64,000 bases of DNA from Photorhabdus luminescens subsp. luminescens (GCF_001083805.1 NZ_JXSK01000003.1:248001-312000), one strand, 5' to 3'; shown: positions 20,893-31,223, counted from the stretch's first letter. Numbers and translations: made by a program. Notes: generated by a model not told the origin, from the letters alone.

Positions 20893-22379
20893 CAGACTGC
20901 TAACCAACCCATTTAAAATTTCACGTCATCGGAAACTTTAAATAGTATGTCATCGGCTGATTAGTTTTCTCTAATGCTTTAATACATCAACGATGGTAAA
21001 AGTCTGGCAGATTAATCAGCCAGAAAGGTTATAACGGTTAAACGAGTATTTAAACATTTAAATAAAACCGTAGAAAAACAACGTTATTGGAATGATTAAA
21101 TCAATGTAAAACAAATTTAAACCCGTGTATTTAAGGTGTTGATTTTGCATAATTTAATCGGTTTGTAAAAAAATTTATCCCCCTATTAAAAACGTTATTA
21201 AAGTCGGTTCCTTTGGGATAATAAATTTCCTGATTAACCTATTAATATTCTTATTTAATTTTCTTCGGGATATATAAGCATTAACAAAACCAATTTTTTC
21301 TTATTTTTCACTTATAGCTTTATGATAGGTAGGTTTTAAACTGTTATTAAAAGTCATTATTTTAACCGTTGTTTTTACCACCTTTAATGGCTGATTTTTA
21401 TTAATTTTAATCATCATGGTATACCGTGTTTTACATTTCACAAACGTTAATCATACCCGCGTTTTATCTTTACTGATTCTACTTTACCAGCAATCCTGAA
21501 TAGTTTTTACCTGATGGTATAAAGATACTCTTTTATGTTTTTTCGGATAATATTCTTTTTCTCGCTGATTTCTTTTCAATTTTCTGTTAATGGTTAATGG
21601 ATTTCAATTAAATTTGATTAACGTATTTTTAAAAAACTGCACTTATAGTTAAATCTGTCTTTTATATAAAATCTTTAATATTTCTGTTTTTGTTCTTCCA
21701 AATGGTTATGACCAGTTAGGTAAAAATAAGCGGAGGATAGCATTGCCGATAAATAAATTAAATATGGATGTGAACAGGTCGTTAAAGGGAAATGCAGGTA
21801 AAAAGATAAAATGAATACTTTTAAATTACAGTCTCAAAGGGTAATTTCGAGTAAAACGATTTTTATTCCGACAGTTTTCTTATTTTTTAATTAAAAATTC
21901 ATTTAATGAATGGTTTTCATTGAACTATTTTTGTAAATATAATCGTCTTTACATTTCCTACCTTGTATTTAAATTTTCCTATTTTCATTAAATTGATACT
22001 CGGATTTTTTCCTTTATTTGATTTTTAGGCTTAAAACCAAAGAGGGTAATAGATATATTACTGATATGAAAATCAAAGTCCATTTCTTTAATCATTTTTA
22101 ATACTGCTAAACGCTATTGTTATTTTTTCGCTATGCGGTTAACTCTGTTAAATGTTTTAATATAATCTCATTCAGTTGACTCACATTGAAGCGCTAGTTT
22201 TTGCCCAACTGGACGGAAATACTCGCCTGTATCGTGAATAACGAGGAAGCATACCAGATCAAATCTGCGATCTCTAAGCTCCAGTCCGCGCTGGCTTATC
22301 GTGGCTATGCGCCACGGTAGATCATGAATAAAATCGGAAGGATCTGGGAAGATCTTTCCGGTTATTTATGAAGTCTAAT
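20893..22379. other. 1.5-kb AT-rich intergenic stretch without a supported gene
   Basis: Both strands are broken by frequent stops and the composition is strongly AT-rich with many TTTAA/ATTAA runs. No coding frame, tRNA or repeat family could be supported. A GC-richer tail at about 22200-22325 contains a 27-codon open segment (EEAYQIKSAISKLQSALAYRGYAPR) in one frame preceded by LDGNTRLYRE in another. This looks like the end of a decayed gene of unknown identity. A 10-bp inverted repeat (22335-22360) follows, before the end of the Rhs immunity gene. Confidence 0.6.
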
Positions 22380-22841
22380 TTACACTATTGAATAGCTTAT
22401 ATTCTTGCATTTTATATTTATTATTGCGTCTGTAAATATAATTTCATGCATTAAGAAATTATCACTTGATAATAATATTTCATCAATTAGCCAATCTCCA
22501 TGAGAATAATCATCATCAGGCCACTCACATTTTTTCTTTTCAATAGAATAAGTAAATACATTAGAATAAAATAATTCTATAGTATTTTCATAGGCACCTA
22601 ATAACGAGATATGAATATTGTTTACTCTAAAGTCCCCCAAACTCTCTTCTAAAATGGATAAATTTTTTATTCTAGAATCGTGAGGGCATCTCTTATCACT
22701 ATGATCATAATGCCAACTTGCTCTCATAAATTGCAATGCTTCGTCAGGAATAAACTCACTCACACTATTCACATAATCAGGATAATCTGAACTATCCATT
22801 GTATATCCATCTTTATTCTCAATGAGTTTTATTATTTCCAT
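22380..22841 (-). CDS. Candidate immunity protein of the Rhs effector
   Basis: A 153-residue acidic, AT-rich gene directly after the rhs gene. I start it at the ATG at 22841, five bases after the rhs stop; the frame also opens at a GTG at 22862, inside the rhs end. No family was recognised: the protein has no signal peptide or membrane segment and is rich in Asp and Glu. Known Rhs effectors are followed by a small cognate immunity gene that protects the producer, and this is the only candidate. Function is therefore inferred from position and composition. Confidence 0.7.
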   Translation of the reverse strand: MEIIKLIENKDGYTMDSSDYPDYVNSVSEFIPDEALQFMRASWHYDHSDKRCPHDSRIKNLSILEESLGDFRVNNIHISLLGAYENTIELFYSNVFTYSIEKKKCEWPDDDYSHGDWLIDEILLSSDNFLMHEIIFTDAIINIKCKNISYSIV

Positions 22842-22848
22842 AGTATCA

Positions 22849-25800
22849 TTAACATCCCGCACGTCGGTTATTTCTGATTTTTTCAGAATATTCTTTAATA
22901 GACCTCCTGCTACCAGGAGTACCTTTCTGAGGAAGCTTTCCTATTTTTCTCAATTCATCAACAGAAATACCGTTTAATGTATCAGAAACATTTTTAGGAA
23001 CTTTAACCTCATTCGCGATAGTTCCATGCTTATTAAAGAAGCCATCAGGCCCATATATACCAACCTCTTTTCCGCTTGGAGCATATACATGAATTTCAAA
23101 TGAAGTTCCACTACCAACATTAAATCTATCTATTCGTCCTTTGTAGCCGTCAGGCAAAGATAATGGTGCTTTAGGGGCCAACCCCCAAGGGTCGATCCAC
23201 ATCATCGGATTGGGCGCATACTGATATAAGTTCAGCCCGCCCCTCAGTCCGATCGGATCAGGCGTTATAAACCGGCCAATTTCCGGCGCATAATACCTGA
23301 ACGTATTAAAATGCAGCCCGGTCTCTTTGTCAAAATATTGACCAGCATAACGCAGGTTTTGCCTGAAATTATAGCTTGTCGATGACAGGGCCGGATCGGT
23401 GAAGTAAGCCAGCGGCGGGCCATCCAGTTCACCAAAAATGTGATATTTTCCCGCCCACGCAATTTTCCCGTCCTCGTCCGTGACTTCCAGCGGCGCGCCG
23501 TTGATATCGGTGTGGTACCAGAAGTAATTGTGCCTGGCTCCCCGTGTGACGATGCTGGCCAGCGGGGTGTAGCTGTCATGAGATTCATAGCAGTAGGTCT
23601 GTGTTTCGCCACTTTTCGTGTCACGCTCCTGCAACAGCCGCAGACCATGCCAGACAAAATCAGTTTGTTCATAACGCGCCAGTCCATCAATCCCGATTTT
23701 TACCCCCTTGCGGATACGCCGCCCAAGGGCATCATAGTGATAACGTGCCGTTGTGTTGCCGATTTTCGCCACCGTCAGGCGGTTGTCGCCATCATAGCAG
23801 TAATCCTGGGTTCCCCGGCGGGTAATATTGCCGTGCGGGTCGTGCTCATAGCGCCATTCCCGCCAGTAGCTCAGACGGTCGCCCTGCGGCGTCACCGCTT
23901 TAGGGACCCCCTGCTCTTCCGCCTCCTGTTCCAATATCGACTGCGGTTGATCCAGCAGGTTATCCGCCCGGTCATACCACAACATATCCTCATAAGCGCA
24001 GCCCTGACGCGTCACTTTTTTCAGGCGACTTTCAGAGTCATAAAGATAGTCAACTATGCCCCGGTAATGATCTTCCATCATCTGCAATTCGTCCTGAGGG
24101 CCGTAGACCCACGCCCGCCACGGCTTGCCCTCACTGAGATAGGGCAGGGGCTCGGCATCGGCCTGTTTCAGCGGCAGGCTGTACTGGTGGATACAGCGCC
24201 CCAGCGGATCATAATCGCGCAGCTGGAACAGTTTGCCCTGCGTGCGGCGGGTTTCACGATGCAGCCGGTCGCGCTCAAATTCAGTAAGGAGTGTCTGTTC
24301 ATGCCGGATCGCACTCAGGTGACCGGAGCCGTAGTAGAGCCAGCTTAAGGTGCCGCCCTGCGGCAGCGTGAGGGCGGTCAGGTTATCCAGTTCGTCATAG
24401 CTGAACTGGAGGACGTCGTCGCCGTTCTGCTCGCGAATAACCCGCCCCAATGCGTCATAGTCAAAACGCACGGTGTTGGGCTCTATTCCCAGTAGTTTGC
24501 CGTTGTCGTTCGGTTCACGGCTAGCCTCCAGCAGCCTGCCCATGCTGTCCCACCGGTACTGGTAAGTGTCTGTGTAAGTTTCCCGCCGGATCAGCCGACC
24601 GGCAGCATCATAATGCTGGTGTACCTGCCGTTCCGGGTACTGGAACACGCGGTCGCCCATGCGCCGTTCGGTGCTTAATAAGCCCGCCGCGTTGTATTCG
24701 TACCGGATGAGGGTGTCGTCAGGACGGATTTCTTCGATTAAGCGCCCTTCGGCATCACGGTTCAGCCGATAGCGGTCATCGTTGGCGTTGTCGAGCTGTA
24801 TCAGATGGCCCTCGGGACTGTACTGATAGCGAATTTGGCGTTGTAAACGGTCCGTCGCACAGACCACCTGACCTAATGCATTGTATTCCCAGGCGCGGGG
24901 CGCATTCTCATTGCGCTGGTGATGGGTTAGCTGACCCGCGCTGTCCCAGGCCAGGTGTTCTGTGGAATCGTCAGGATAGGTGATGAGGATTAACCGGCCG
25001 CTATCGTTATAGTCATAACGGGTCGTTTCCATCAGCGCGTTGGTAAAGCGGCTCAGTCGGTTCTCATCGTCGTAGCGCCATGTGCTGCTTTGCCCGGAAC
25101 AGTCGGTGTGGCGCGTCAACTGCCCCTGACCATTCCACGTAAAATGGCTTTCCCCGCCTTTGGCATCAGTCACTTTGTAAGGACGCGCCGTATTATCAAA
25201 GACGTAGTGATAACGGGTAGTTTGCTTCAGCGGCGAGGTTTCACTGATCAGCCGCCCAAATTCATCGTAAGCCAGCGCCGTCTCGGTACCATCCGGCCAG
25301 AAGATAACAGTGAGCCGGTCGGTATCATTCTGGTACTGCCAGCCGGTCTGGTTGCCGTTGGCATCGGTGAAGCTCAGCTGACGGCCGTGCTTGTCCCATT
25401 CACTCAGACGGGTGTGCCCGTCCGCATCTTTGTAGCCGTTCGGCAGGCCAAATTCATCCCACAGGATATGGTGCTCCGTGCCGTTGCGGTCGAGGCAGTG
25501 GATGATGTGGCGCGCGTCGTTGAGATGCCAAACCGTGCGGGTGCCGTCGTGCCAGTGCGCCGTGCGGGTGAGGTTTTCATCGTCGTATTCCAGCCGGTAG
25601 CCCGCACCCTCGCTGGTTTGCCGGGCAATGACCCGCCACATCCCTTCGGCTGTCTGTGCCCACTGGTAATCACAGCGCAACCCCCGTCTGTCCTGATGCC
25701 ATGCCATCACGCCCTGTTTCGTCCAGCCGAACTGACGCTGGAGAAGGTCATTGCGATGGCTGACCCCCGTCAGTTGGGCGTGCTCATTATAATGGTAACG

Positions 25801-27090
25801 GCAAAGCTGAATACGATGGCCGTCGTGCAGTTCGCGCCAGACGGCGGTAAGGCGGGAGACAGGTTGGTTATCGTTTTCCATCATGACGTAATCGCAGTGC
25901 AGGTTCAAACCGCCATGACCCGTGATGCTGACCATCCGGTTCTGCTCATTATAATGAAAACGCTGTTCGTTACCGACATTATTGCGGATGTGGCTCAGGC
26001 GGCTGAGGCCGTCATTATCAAAAGCCGTATAGTGATAAACTAATTCGCCTGCATCACGAATTTCCCATTTGCCCTCTTCCGTGTGTATCAGGTCGCTTTG
26101 AGCATCAGGGCAAAAACAGCGATGACCTGCCGGCACGTCAGGAAAGGGCACGGTATCCCCGGCAGGGGAGCGCCAGAGCAAGCCGCCTTCCACGCGCGTG
26201 AGATGGCTTTCCCAGAACAGGCTCCAGCCCCGCCCCAGTACGCTGTCATACTGATAACGGCTCAGGTAACTACGCTGCCAGTAGAGCGGTAATTCAGCAT
26301 CAAAAACGAAGTCCAGCTCATCCTCATCGTTCAGGAATTTCTGACCGGCCATGACTTCCACCGGATTCGTCAGAATACCCGCGACAGGCGCAGCCACGGC
26401 AAGCGCCCCCAGCCGGCAGGCGATTTTGCGGATTTTAGCCGCGCCCGGTATCTTGTTAAACAGCGTCCGCAACGCGCCGGGGCCTTTGGCTGCCGCGCCG
26501 CCGAAACTGATTAACCCGGCTGCAAACATGGTTAAATCGGAAACGGTATACGCCCATTGGGGGATTTCCGGCACAATCTTTGCTGTCTGCGCCGTCCCGC
26601 CGCCGATGAAGACATTCGACGAACCGGTCATGACCGCTGCGTCACAGACCGTTTTGTCTCCGACCCGCACCGCAGGATAGCCATTGATGAAAACGGAAGC
26701 AGAGCCTTCCGCCATCTGGCGCAGGCCATTCTCTTTACTGCACTCTACTTGACTGCGGGTCGCGATAGCAGCGGGTTGGTTGTTGATAAAAACATTGGGG
26801 GAGCCTCGCGTGATTTCCCCGCAGGGACTTCGCGACGAGGCCCCTTTAGAGACGCAGGCGTCACGCGCCATGTCGCCTAAATATCCCGCCGCCATGCCCA
26901 CCGCAATAGCGGCGCCAATCAGCAAAACGCCTACCCCGAGACAGGATGTAGCTAATCCGGCGATAAAGAGAGCCCCCGACAGCATTCCCCCGGCAGCGGA
27001 AATTAATGAACCGATGACGGCGCCCGCAACCAATCCCGTCATGGCGCTGGAATGGCCTATCGTGTCCCCAACTCGCGCGGCTTCTGGCAT
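22849..27090 (-). CDS. PAAR-Rhs polymorphic toxin (type VI secretion effector)
   Basis: The 1413-residue protein has, in order: a prePAAR-like start (MPEAARVGDTIGHSSAM), hydrophobic helices (about 17-75), a PAAR domain (about 80-175, with repeated NVFIN/SVFINGYPA motifs), a long YD-repeat Rhs shell, and the core end GRFITPDPIGLRGGLNLYQYAPNPMMWIDPWGLA. PAAR caps the VgrG spike and the shell encloses the toxin. The variable tip (about residues 1306-1413) follows the PxxxxDPxGL site; it carries FEIHVYAPSGKEVGIYGPDGF and NKHG but no activity I can name. The shell DNA is GC-rich while tip and immunity are AT-rich, the usual sign of tip exchange. It is 12 bp downstream of an Eag chaperone gene. Confidence 0.93.
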   Translation of the reverse strand: MPEAARVGDTIGHSSAMTGLVAGAVIGSLISAAGGMLSGALFIAGLATSCLGVGVLLIGAAIAVGMAAGYLGDMARDACVSKGASSRSPCGEITRGSPNVFINNQPAAIATRSQVECSKENGLRQMAEGSASVFINGYPAVRVGDKTVCDAAVMTGSSNVFIGGGTAQTAKIVPEIPQWAYTVSDLTMFAAGLISFGGAAAKGPGALRTLFNKIPGAAKIRKIACRLGALAVAAPVAGILTNPVEVMAGQKFLNDEDELDFVFDAELPLYWQRSYLSRYQYDSVLGRGWSLFWESHLTRVEGGLLWRSPAGDTVPFPDVPAGHRCFCPDAQSDLIHTEEGKWEIRDAGELVYHYTAFDNDGLSRLSHIRNNVGNEQRFHYNEQNRMVSITGHGGLNLHCDYVMMENDNQPVSRLTAVWRELHDGHRIQLCRYHYNEHAQLTGVSHRNDLLQRQFGWTKQGVMAWHQDRRGLRCDYQWAQTAEGMWRVIARQTSEGAGYRLEYDDENLTRTAHWHDGTRTVWHLNDARHIIHCLDRNGTEHHILWDEFGLPNGYKDADGHTRLSEWDKHGRQLSFTDANGNQTGWQYQNDTDRLTVIFWPDGTETALAYDEFGRLISETSPLKQTTRYHYVFDNTARPYKVTDAKGGESHFTWNGQGQLTRHTDCSGQSSTWRYDDENRLSRFTNALMETTRYDYNDSGRLILITYPDDSTEHLAWDSAGQLTHHQRNENAPRAWEYNALGQVVCATDRLQRQIRYQYSPEGHLIQLDNANDDRYRLNRDAEGRLIEEIRPDDTLIRYEYNAAGLLSTERRMGDRVFQYPERQVHQHYDAAGRLIRRETYTDTYQYRWDSMGRLLEASREPNDNGKLLGIEPNTVRFDYDALGRVIREQNGDDVLQFSYDELDNLTALTLPQGGTLSWLYYGSGHLSAIRHEQTLLTEFERDRLHRETRRTQGKLFQLRDYDPLGRCIHQYSLPLKQADAEPLPYLSEGKPWRAWVYGPQDELQMMEDHYRGIVDYLYDSESRLKKVTRQGCAYEDMLWYDRADNLLDQPQSILEQEAEEQGVPKAVTPQGDRLSYWREWRYEHDPHGNITRRGTQDYCYDGDNRLTVAKIGNTTARYHYDALGRRIRKGVKIGIDGLARYEQTDFVWHGLRLLQERDTKSGETQTYCYESHDSYTPLASIVTRGARHNYFWYHTDINGAPLEVTDEDGKIAWAGKYHIFGELDGPPLAYFTDPALSSTSYNFRQNLRYAGQYFDKETGLHFNTFRYYAPEIGRFITPDPIGLRGGLNLYQYAPNPMMWIDPWGLAPKAPLSLPDGYKGRIDRFNVGSGTSFEIHVYAPSGKEVGIYGPDGFFNKHGTIANEVKVPKNVSDTLNGISVDELRKIGKLPQKGTPGSRRSIKEYSEKIRNNRRAGC

Positions 27091-27102
27091 AACGTCTCCT
27101 CC

Positions 27103-27528
27103 CTAGAATTGGAAACTGTTCAGGCAGTCATCCAGCCACTGCCGTTGAGCATCGGTGAACGCCTGCTGGGATGACAGAGTGAAAATCAGCGCTTTTTTCT
27201 CATTCAGCAGAAATACCGCCTGATATTGATAAACTTGCTGCCCCTTTTTGGGCCGATAACGGGAAAGCAGCGCCATGCCTTGCAGCCGGTTATCGCCCAG
27301 CGTTGCGGGTTTTTCTTCCAATAATTGCCAGTTGCGCAGACCATTTTTCAGCAGATCTTTTTGGCGGGTGAGGTAACTGGGGAGATCTTCGCCTTCAACC
27401 AGCTTATCACGCGCGATATTTAGCGCGGGCGCATCGGGCGCGATGAGGATGTTTACCGTCTGTTCCTGATAGCCTGCGGGTAACAGAATGCTGCCTTCAG
27501 TGAACCGACAACGTGCTTGATTATCCAT
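27103..27528 (-). CDS. Eag-type chaperone (DUF1795/DcrB fold)
   Basis: A 141-residue cytosolic protein of the effector-associated-gene family. Known members bind the N-terminal transmembrane segments of PAAR-Rhs effectors before secretion and help load them on VgrG. The sequence has the DUF1795 pattern: TEGSILLPAGYQEQTVNIL, SRYRPKKGQQVYQYQAVFLL and the terminal SSQQAFTDAQRQWLDDCLNSF. It is immediately upstream of the rhs gene, whose product has such hydrophobic N-terminal helices, so the partnership is well supported. Confidence 0.88.
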   Translation of the reverse strand: MDNQARCRFTEGSILLPAGYQEQTVNILIAPDAPALNIARDKLVEGEDLPSYLTRQKDLLKNGLRNWQLLEEKPATLGDNRLQGMALLSRYRPKKGQQVYQYQAVFLLNEKKALIFTLSSQQAFTDAQRQWLDDCLNSFQF

Positions 27529-28098
27529 CTTTCTTTTGTCTTATATAGGAATGCCGAACATAACAACAACATTGATAATCCTGATTAAACAGATTCTGGG
27601 GGGTACTCCCTGCTCAGTCATCAATAAATTTATACAATCAATAATACTGTCCGTTTAATATTCAGACAAAAAAATATAACAAAAAATCGGTTATGTCTTG
27701 ATTGTTAGGTGAATTAACACCCAATGATTTTAATTAAATGTGATATTAATCACAAAAAAATACCAATAATCGTGCTGAAAATCCGTCTTAATAAACTAAA
27801 TCACTACAATTTTATTCAATAAATTTACCTTGCCCGGTTTATAGACCTTACATTAATCACCAGAGAAGTTTAACTCTGTATTTTTTATGATATTGGAAAA
27901 AAATAGCTGATCAACTTCAGGTTTCTTCCAGTTCAGTAAAACAGTATTTGCAACGAGCACATAACAAATGTAAAAAAATTCAAATTTTCACTTAAAACTC
28001 AAAAAACCGTGTTACATTCAGAATTGATTTCATTGAGAAATCATTAATAAAGTTAATTATTTTTAATTCAACTATAATTGGATTTTATGGAGAAAACG
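27529..28098. other. 570-bp AT-rich intergenic region
   Basis: Divergent upstream region of the Eag-Rhs operon (minus) and of the GDPD-like gene (plus). It is AT-rich and no gene or repeat is seen. It must hold both promoters, but I could not single out convincing -10/-35 pairs. Confidence 0.5.
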
Positions 28099-28974
28099 AT
28101 GCGACACGGAATTACCGCTGCAATCCTACTTTGCTGCTCTGCCAGCACTTTCGCAACAACACCACAAATTATCGCTCATCGTGCTGGTACCGGTGATGCG
28201 CCTGAAAATACCGAGTACGCGATTTCTAAGTCTTTGGAGAATAAAGCAGATGCTATTTGGATCACTGTTCAGCTTTCAAAGGATGGTATTCCAGTACTTT
28301 ATCGTCCATCAGACCTAAATAGCTTGACCAATGAAAGTGGACTCGTTTCTGGTTATAAAGCAAGTCAGTTAGCTAAATTTGATGCCGGTTACAAATTTGG
28401 CTCTGACGGTCATCATCCATTCCGTCATAAAGGGTTAAGTATTCCAACATTAGAACAAGTCTTAAAAAAATACCCAGATACTTTCTTCTATATTGATCTG
28501 AAATCACCGGATGCAGATCCCGCACAACAAGCCAAAGCACTAGAAAAAGTACTGACCAAACAAAAAGCGCTTGCCCGTACCCGTTTCTATTCCACTAACG
28601 AAACTTACCTTAGCGCATTACCAGCAACAGTTCAGCGTTTTGAAAGTCGTGACAAAACCCGCACCATGCTGGCAAATATTACAATGGCTCACCAATGTGA
28701 TATCCCTGCAAATACCGATACCGCTCGCTGGTATGGTTTGGAAATGCGTCGTAATGTAGAAGTTGTTGAGAAATATACTCTTGGTGAAGCACGTTCCAAA
28801 TCAGTACTCACTTGGGATAAAGAAGCAATGAAATGTTTCCGTGCTAAGGGCGGCGCGAATATCATTTTATTTGGCATTAAAACTGAGGAAGATTTCAAAC
28901 AAGCTAAAGAGCTTGGCGCCGATGGTGTGCTGGTGGATTCTCCTAAACTGTTCAGTACCCTTAAAACAAAATAA
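28099..28974 (+). CDS. Exported GDPD-fold protein with degenerate active site
   Basis: Resembles periplasmic glycerophosphodiester phosphodiesterases (TIM barrel). The start at 28099 has GGAG six bases upstream and gives a clean signal peptide (MRHGITAAILLCCSASTFA). The N-terminal HRAG...APENT motif is present (His27, Arg28, Glu36). The following metal/catalytic block is changed: the family pattern I-E-x-D-VQLTKDG-x-PV-x-x-HD reads IWITVQLSKDGIPVLYRP. The metal-binding Glu and Asp are Trp54 and Thr56, and the HD pair is Arg69-Pro70. Catalysis by the normal mechanism is doubtful. The C-terminal LGADGVLVDSP is kept. A terminator follows at 29061. Confidence 0.8.
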   Translation: MRHGITAAILLCCSASTFATTPQIIAHRAGTGDAPENTEYAISKSLENKADAIWITVQLSKDGIPVLYRPSDLNSLTNESGLVSGYKASQLAKFDAGYKFGSDGHHPFRHKGLSIPTLEQVLKKYPDTFFYIDLKSPDADPAQQAKALEKVLTKQKALARTRFYSTNETYLSALPATVQRFESRDKTRTMLANITMAHQCDIPANTDTARWYGLEMRRNVEVVEKYTLGEARSKSVLTWDKEAMKCFRAKGGANIILFGIKTEEDFKQAKELGADGVLVDSPKLFSTLKTK

Positions 28975-29060
28975 GAATTAGGGGTTCTCAGAAAGAAACT
29001 TCTCCAGTCACTATTTTGTAGGAACACTTCTTCCTATCAGATAAAACCCTATATAACCAG

Positions 29061-29085
29061 AACCCGCAATTTTTTGCGGGTTTTT
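29061..29085 (+). terminator. Terminator between the GDPD-like gene and the regulator
   Basis: Stem AACCCGCAA/TTGCGGGTT followed by TTTT. The A-rich left flank gives it some bidirectional character, which suits the two convergent genes around it. Confidence 0.85.
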
Positions 29086-29123
29086 GCTGCCGAGATCTCT
29101 TTGCCAAACTCAAGGTAAAATTT

Positions 29124-31064
29124 TTAATAATCAATTTCCAATTTCTTTAAGCGTGAGATCAATGTCGTTGGGTTTATTCCCAACAATTTTGCGGCGCCGT
29201 CATCACCAAAAATTTTCCTTTTGCATTGTTTAACGGCAAGAGAAAAATTTTTAATTTCCAAGTCCTTAAGTTGTTGCATGGTCAGCACGTCTTCAATCTG
29301 TTGAAGTTTATTGTGAATACTCTGATGCGTAGTTTCATTTTGCGGTTGATCTTGCTCTAACAAATATTTAAAAGAAATAGTACCTTGTTTTGCTATAATT
29401 AGTGCTCGTTCAATAACATTTTGCAATTCACGAATATTACCAGGCCAGTCATATTGCTGTAATTCTAAAATATGCTTTTGTGAAAATGGTAGATAATTAA
29501 TTTTACGCTTGTCACAAATCAACTTAGTAAAATGGGTAACCAAAAGCGGAATATCTTCTTTACGGTCACGTAAAGCCGGTGAATAAATCGGGAATACATT
29601 TAAACGGAAATACAGGTCTTCACGAAAGCGCTTGTGTTTAACTTCTTCTTTTAAATTACGGTTAGTAGCAGCAATAATCCGTACATCCACATATCGCGTT
29701 TTTTCTTCTCCAACCCGCTCAAAGGTTCCTTCCTGCAATACACGCAGCAGTTTACTTTGTAGCTCGATAGGAATTTCGCCAATTTCATCTAAAAACAGTG
29801 TACCTTGGTCTGCCAATTCAAAACGTCCAGCACGGTCACGCACAGCTCCGGTAAATGCGCCTTTGACATGCCCGAAAAATTCACTTTCAAACAGCTCCGA
29901 AGGAATGGCGGCGCAGTTGACCCGAATAAGTGGTTGCTGTTTACGGTGACTGAATTGGTGAATAGCACGGGCAATCAGTTCTTTACCTGTACCTGATTCA
30001 CCATAAATCATCACGTTAGCATCGGTTGAGGCGACCACCTTGATTTTTTCAATAATCTGCAAAATGGATGCACTACTGCCAATAATTTCATGGTATTGAT
30101 TTTCCTGTAAAATTTCCTCTTGCAGATATTCATTTTGCTGTTCGAGTCGGCTTTTTAAATCTCGCAATTCTTCAAGGGCATGGGTCAGTTGTCTTTCGGT
30201 ATTCAGCCGATCGGTAATATCACGGAACACCACTACCGCGCCAATAATTTCACCGTCACAAATCACTGGGGTACTGGTAAATTCTACTGGAAAGCAACTG
30301 CCGTCACGGCGCCAAAAAGTTTCCTGAATACCTTCATGTACAATACCATCATGTACCGCTGCATAAATCGGGCACTCTTCTTCAGGATAGGGTTCGCCAT
30401 TTTCATGGGTATGGTGATGAATCCTATGGATATTGTCACTCAATACATCTTCTGGTCGCAGCCCCAACATTTTAGCCCCGACAGGGTTAATAAAGGTACA
30501 CAAACCTTGTTTGTTGATACTGTAAATGCCGTCACCGACTGAACTCAACAATAAATGCTTGCCTGTGTCAGAATCAATAAATAACTCTTGTAAGGCTTGC
30601 GATTCTTTTAATTCTCTGAGGATAACTTCATCGGCATTTTTATTGAATTGGCGTAGTTCTAACTCTTTAACATCTACTAGCGACCATATCAGCAAAGTTT
30701 TATTTTTATAGGGCAATGAAATGGAAGTAATATCCAACTGGATTTTTTCACCATTTTTATCAAAAACATACAGCTTATTGTTCCAGGCCCAATCTTTTGC
30801 CAAAGCTTCTTCGGTAAATGCCATCAGGTATGGCAGTTGTTTGCAATGACCAAAAACAGAAGTCACCGTTTTTTGAATAATTTCATGACGTTCATATCGT
30901 AATAGTTGAGCGGCACTGATATTCACATCAATAAACTGGTTTTGGTGTGGGTCCAACACAATTAATGCCTGTGACGTGTGTTCAAACACTAATGGGCGAA
31001 TCGAGTCTTCAGAAACTACCCAGTCAGAAATAAAGTCAGTCGTATTCATACTATGAAGTTTCAT
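29124..31064 (-). CDS. PAS-containing sigma-54-dependent activator of the Nit1C cluster
   Basis: Enhancer-binding protein that opens sigma-54 holoenzyme promoters by ATP hydrolysis. The 646-residue product has two PAS domains (roughly 20-130 and 165-290; the second with [15 protein letters not shown] after it), a coiled coil, an AAA+ domain (about 330-560) with Walker A GESGTGKE, the sigma-54-contacting GAFTGA loop, Walker [10 protein letters not shown] and [13 protein letters not shown], and a Fis-type HTH at the C-terminus ([19 protein letters not shown]). The PAS pair suggests an intracellular small-molecule or redox signal. It diverges from the nitrilase cluster with palindromes and a -24/-12 promoter between. 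The start may be the second ATG at 31049, because the ATG at 31064 lies in a palindrome. Confidence 0.92.
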   Translation of the reverse strand: MKLHSMNTTDFISDWVVSEDSIRPLVFEHTSQALIVLDPHQNQFIDVNISAAQLLRYERHEIIQKTVTSVFGHCKQLPYLMAFTEEALAKDWAWNNKLYVFDKNGEKIQLDITSISLPYKNKTLLIWSLVDVKELELRQFNKNADEVILRELKESQALQELFIDSDTGKHLLLSSVGDGIYSINKQGLCTFINPVGAKMLGLRPEDVLSDNIHRIHHHTHENGEPYPEEECPIYAAVHDGIVHEGIQETFWRRDGSCFPVEFTSTPVICDGEIIGAVVVFRDITDRLNTERQLTHALEELRDLKSRLEQQNEYLQEEILQENQYHEIIGSSASILQIIEKIKVVASTDANVMIYGESGTGKELIARAIHQFSHRKQQPLIRVNCAAIPSELFESEFFGHVKGAFTGAVRDRAGRFELADQGTLFLDEIGEIPIELQSKLLRVLQEGTFERVGEEKTRYVDVRIIAATNRNLKEEVKHKRFREDLYFRLNVFPIYSPALRDRKEDIPLLVTHFTKLICDKRKINYLPFSQKHILELQQYDWPGNIRELQNVIERALIIAKQGTISFKYLLEQDQPQNETTHQSIHNKLQQIEDVLTMQQLKDLEIKNFSLAVKQCKRKIFGDDGAAKLLGINPTTLISRLKKLEIDY

Positions 31065-31087
31065 AATTTAAGCTATGAAATTTCATA
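31052..31087. promoter_or_regulatory. Two palindromes, probable activator binding sites
   Basis: TATGAAGTTTCATA (31052-31065, one mismatch) and TATGAAATTTCATA (31074-31087, perfect) are 22 bp apart, about two helical turns, and about 120-155 bp upstream of the sigma-54 promoter. This is the normal distance for an enhancer site. The first one overlaps the upstream start codon of the regulator gene, which suggests autorepression. Confidence 0.7.
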
Positions 31088-31207
31088 ATACTACGAAAAA
31101 TCCTAATTCCCTAGTAGTTCAATTTCTCTCCATGAAAAATGTTTTTATAAAAATTAAATGATATTTTTCAGTGTGATAAGAATTAACTTCCGCTCCAAAA
31201 TATAACT

Positions 31208-31223
31208 TGGCACAGATCTCGCA
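31208..31223 (+). promoter_or_regulatory. sigma-54 (-24/-12) promoter of the Nit1C operon
   Basis: TGGCAC-N5-TCGCA with the diagnostic GG and GC exactly 10 nt apart, matching TGGCAC-N5-TTGCA at all but one base. It lies about 75-90 bp before the first gene of the operon and downstream of the paired palindromes. This fits the adjacent sigma-54 activator. Confidence 0.82.

Noticed and set aside
23440-24348. Long plus-strand frames inside rhs (also 25090-26043)
   Set aside because: They are antisense to the GC-rich YD-repeat region, where long shadow frames are expected; no ribosome sites or motifs.
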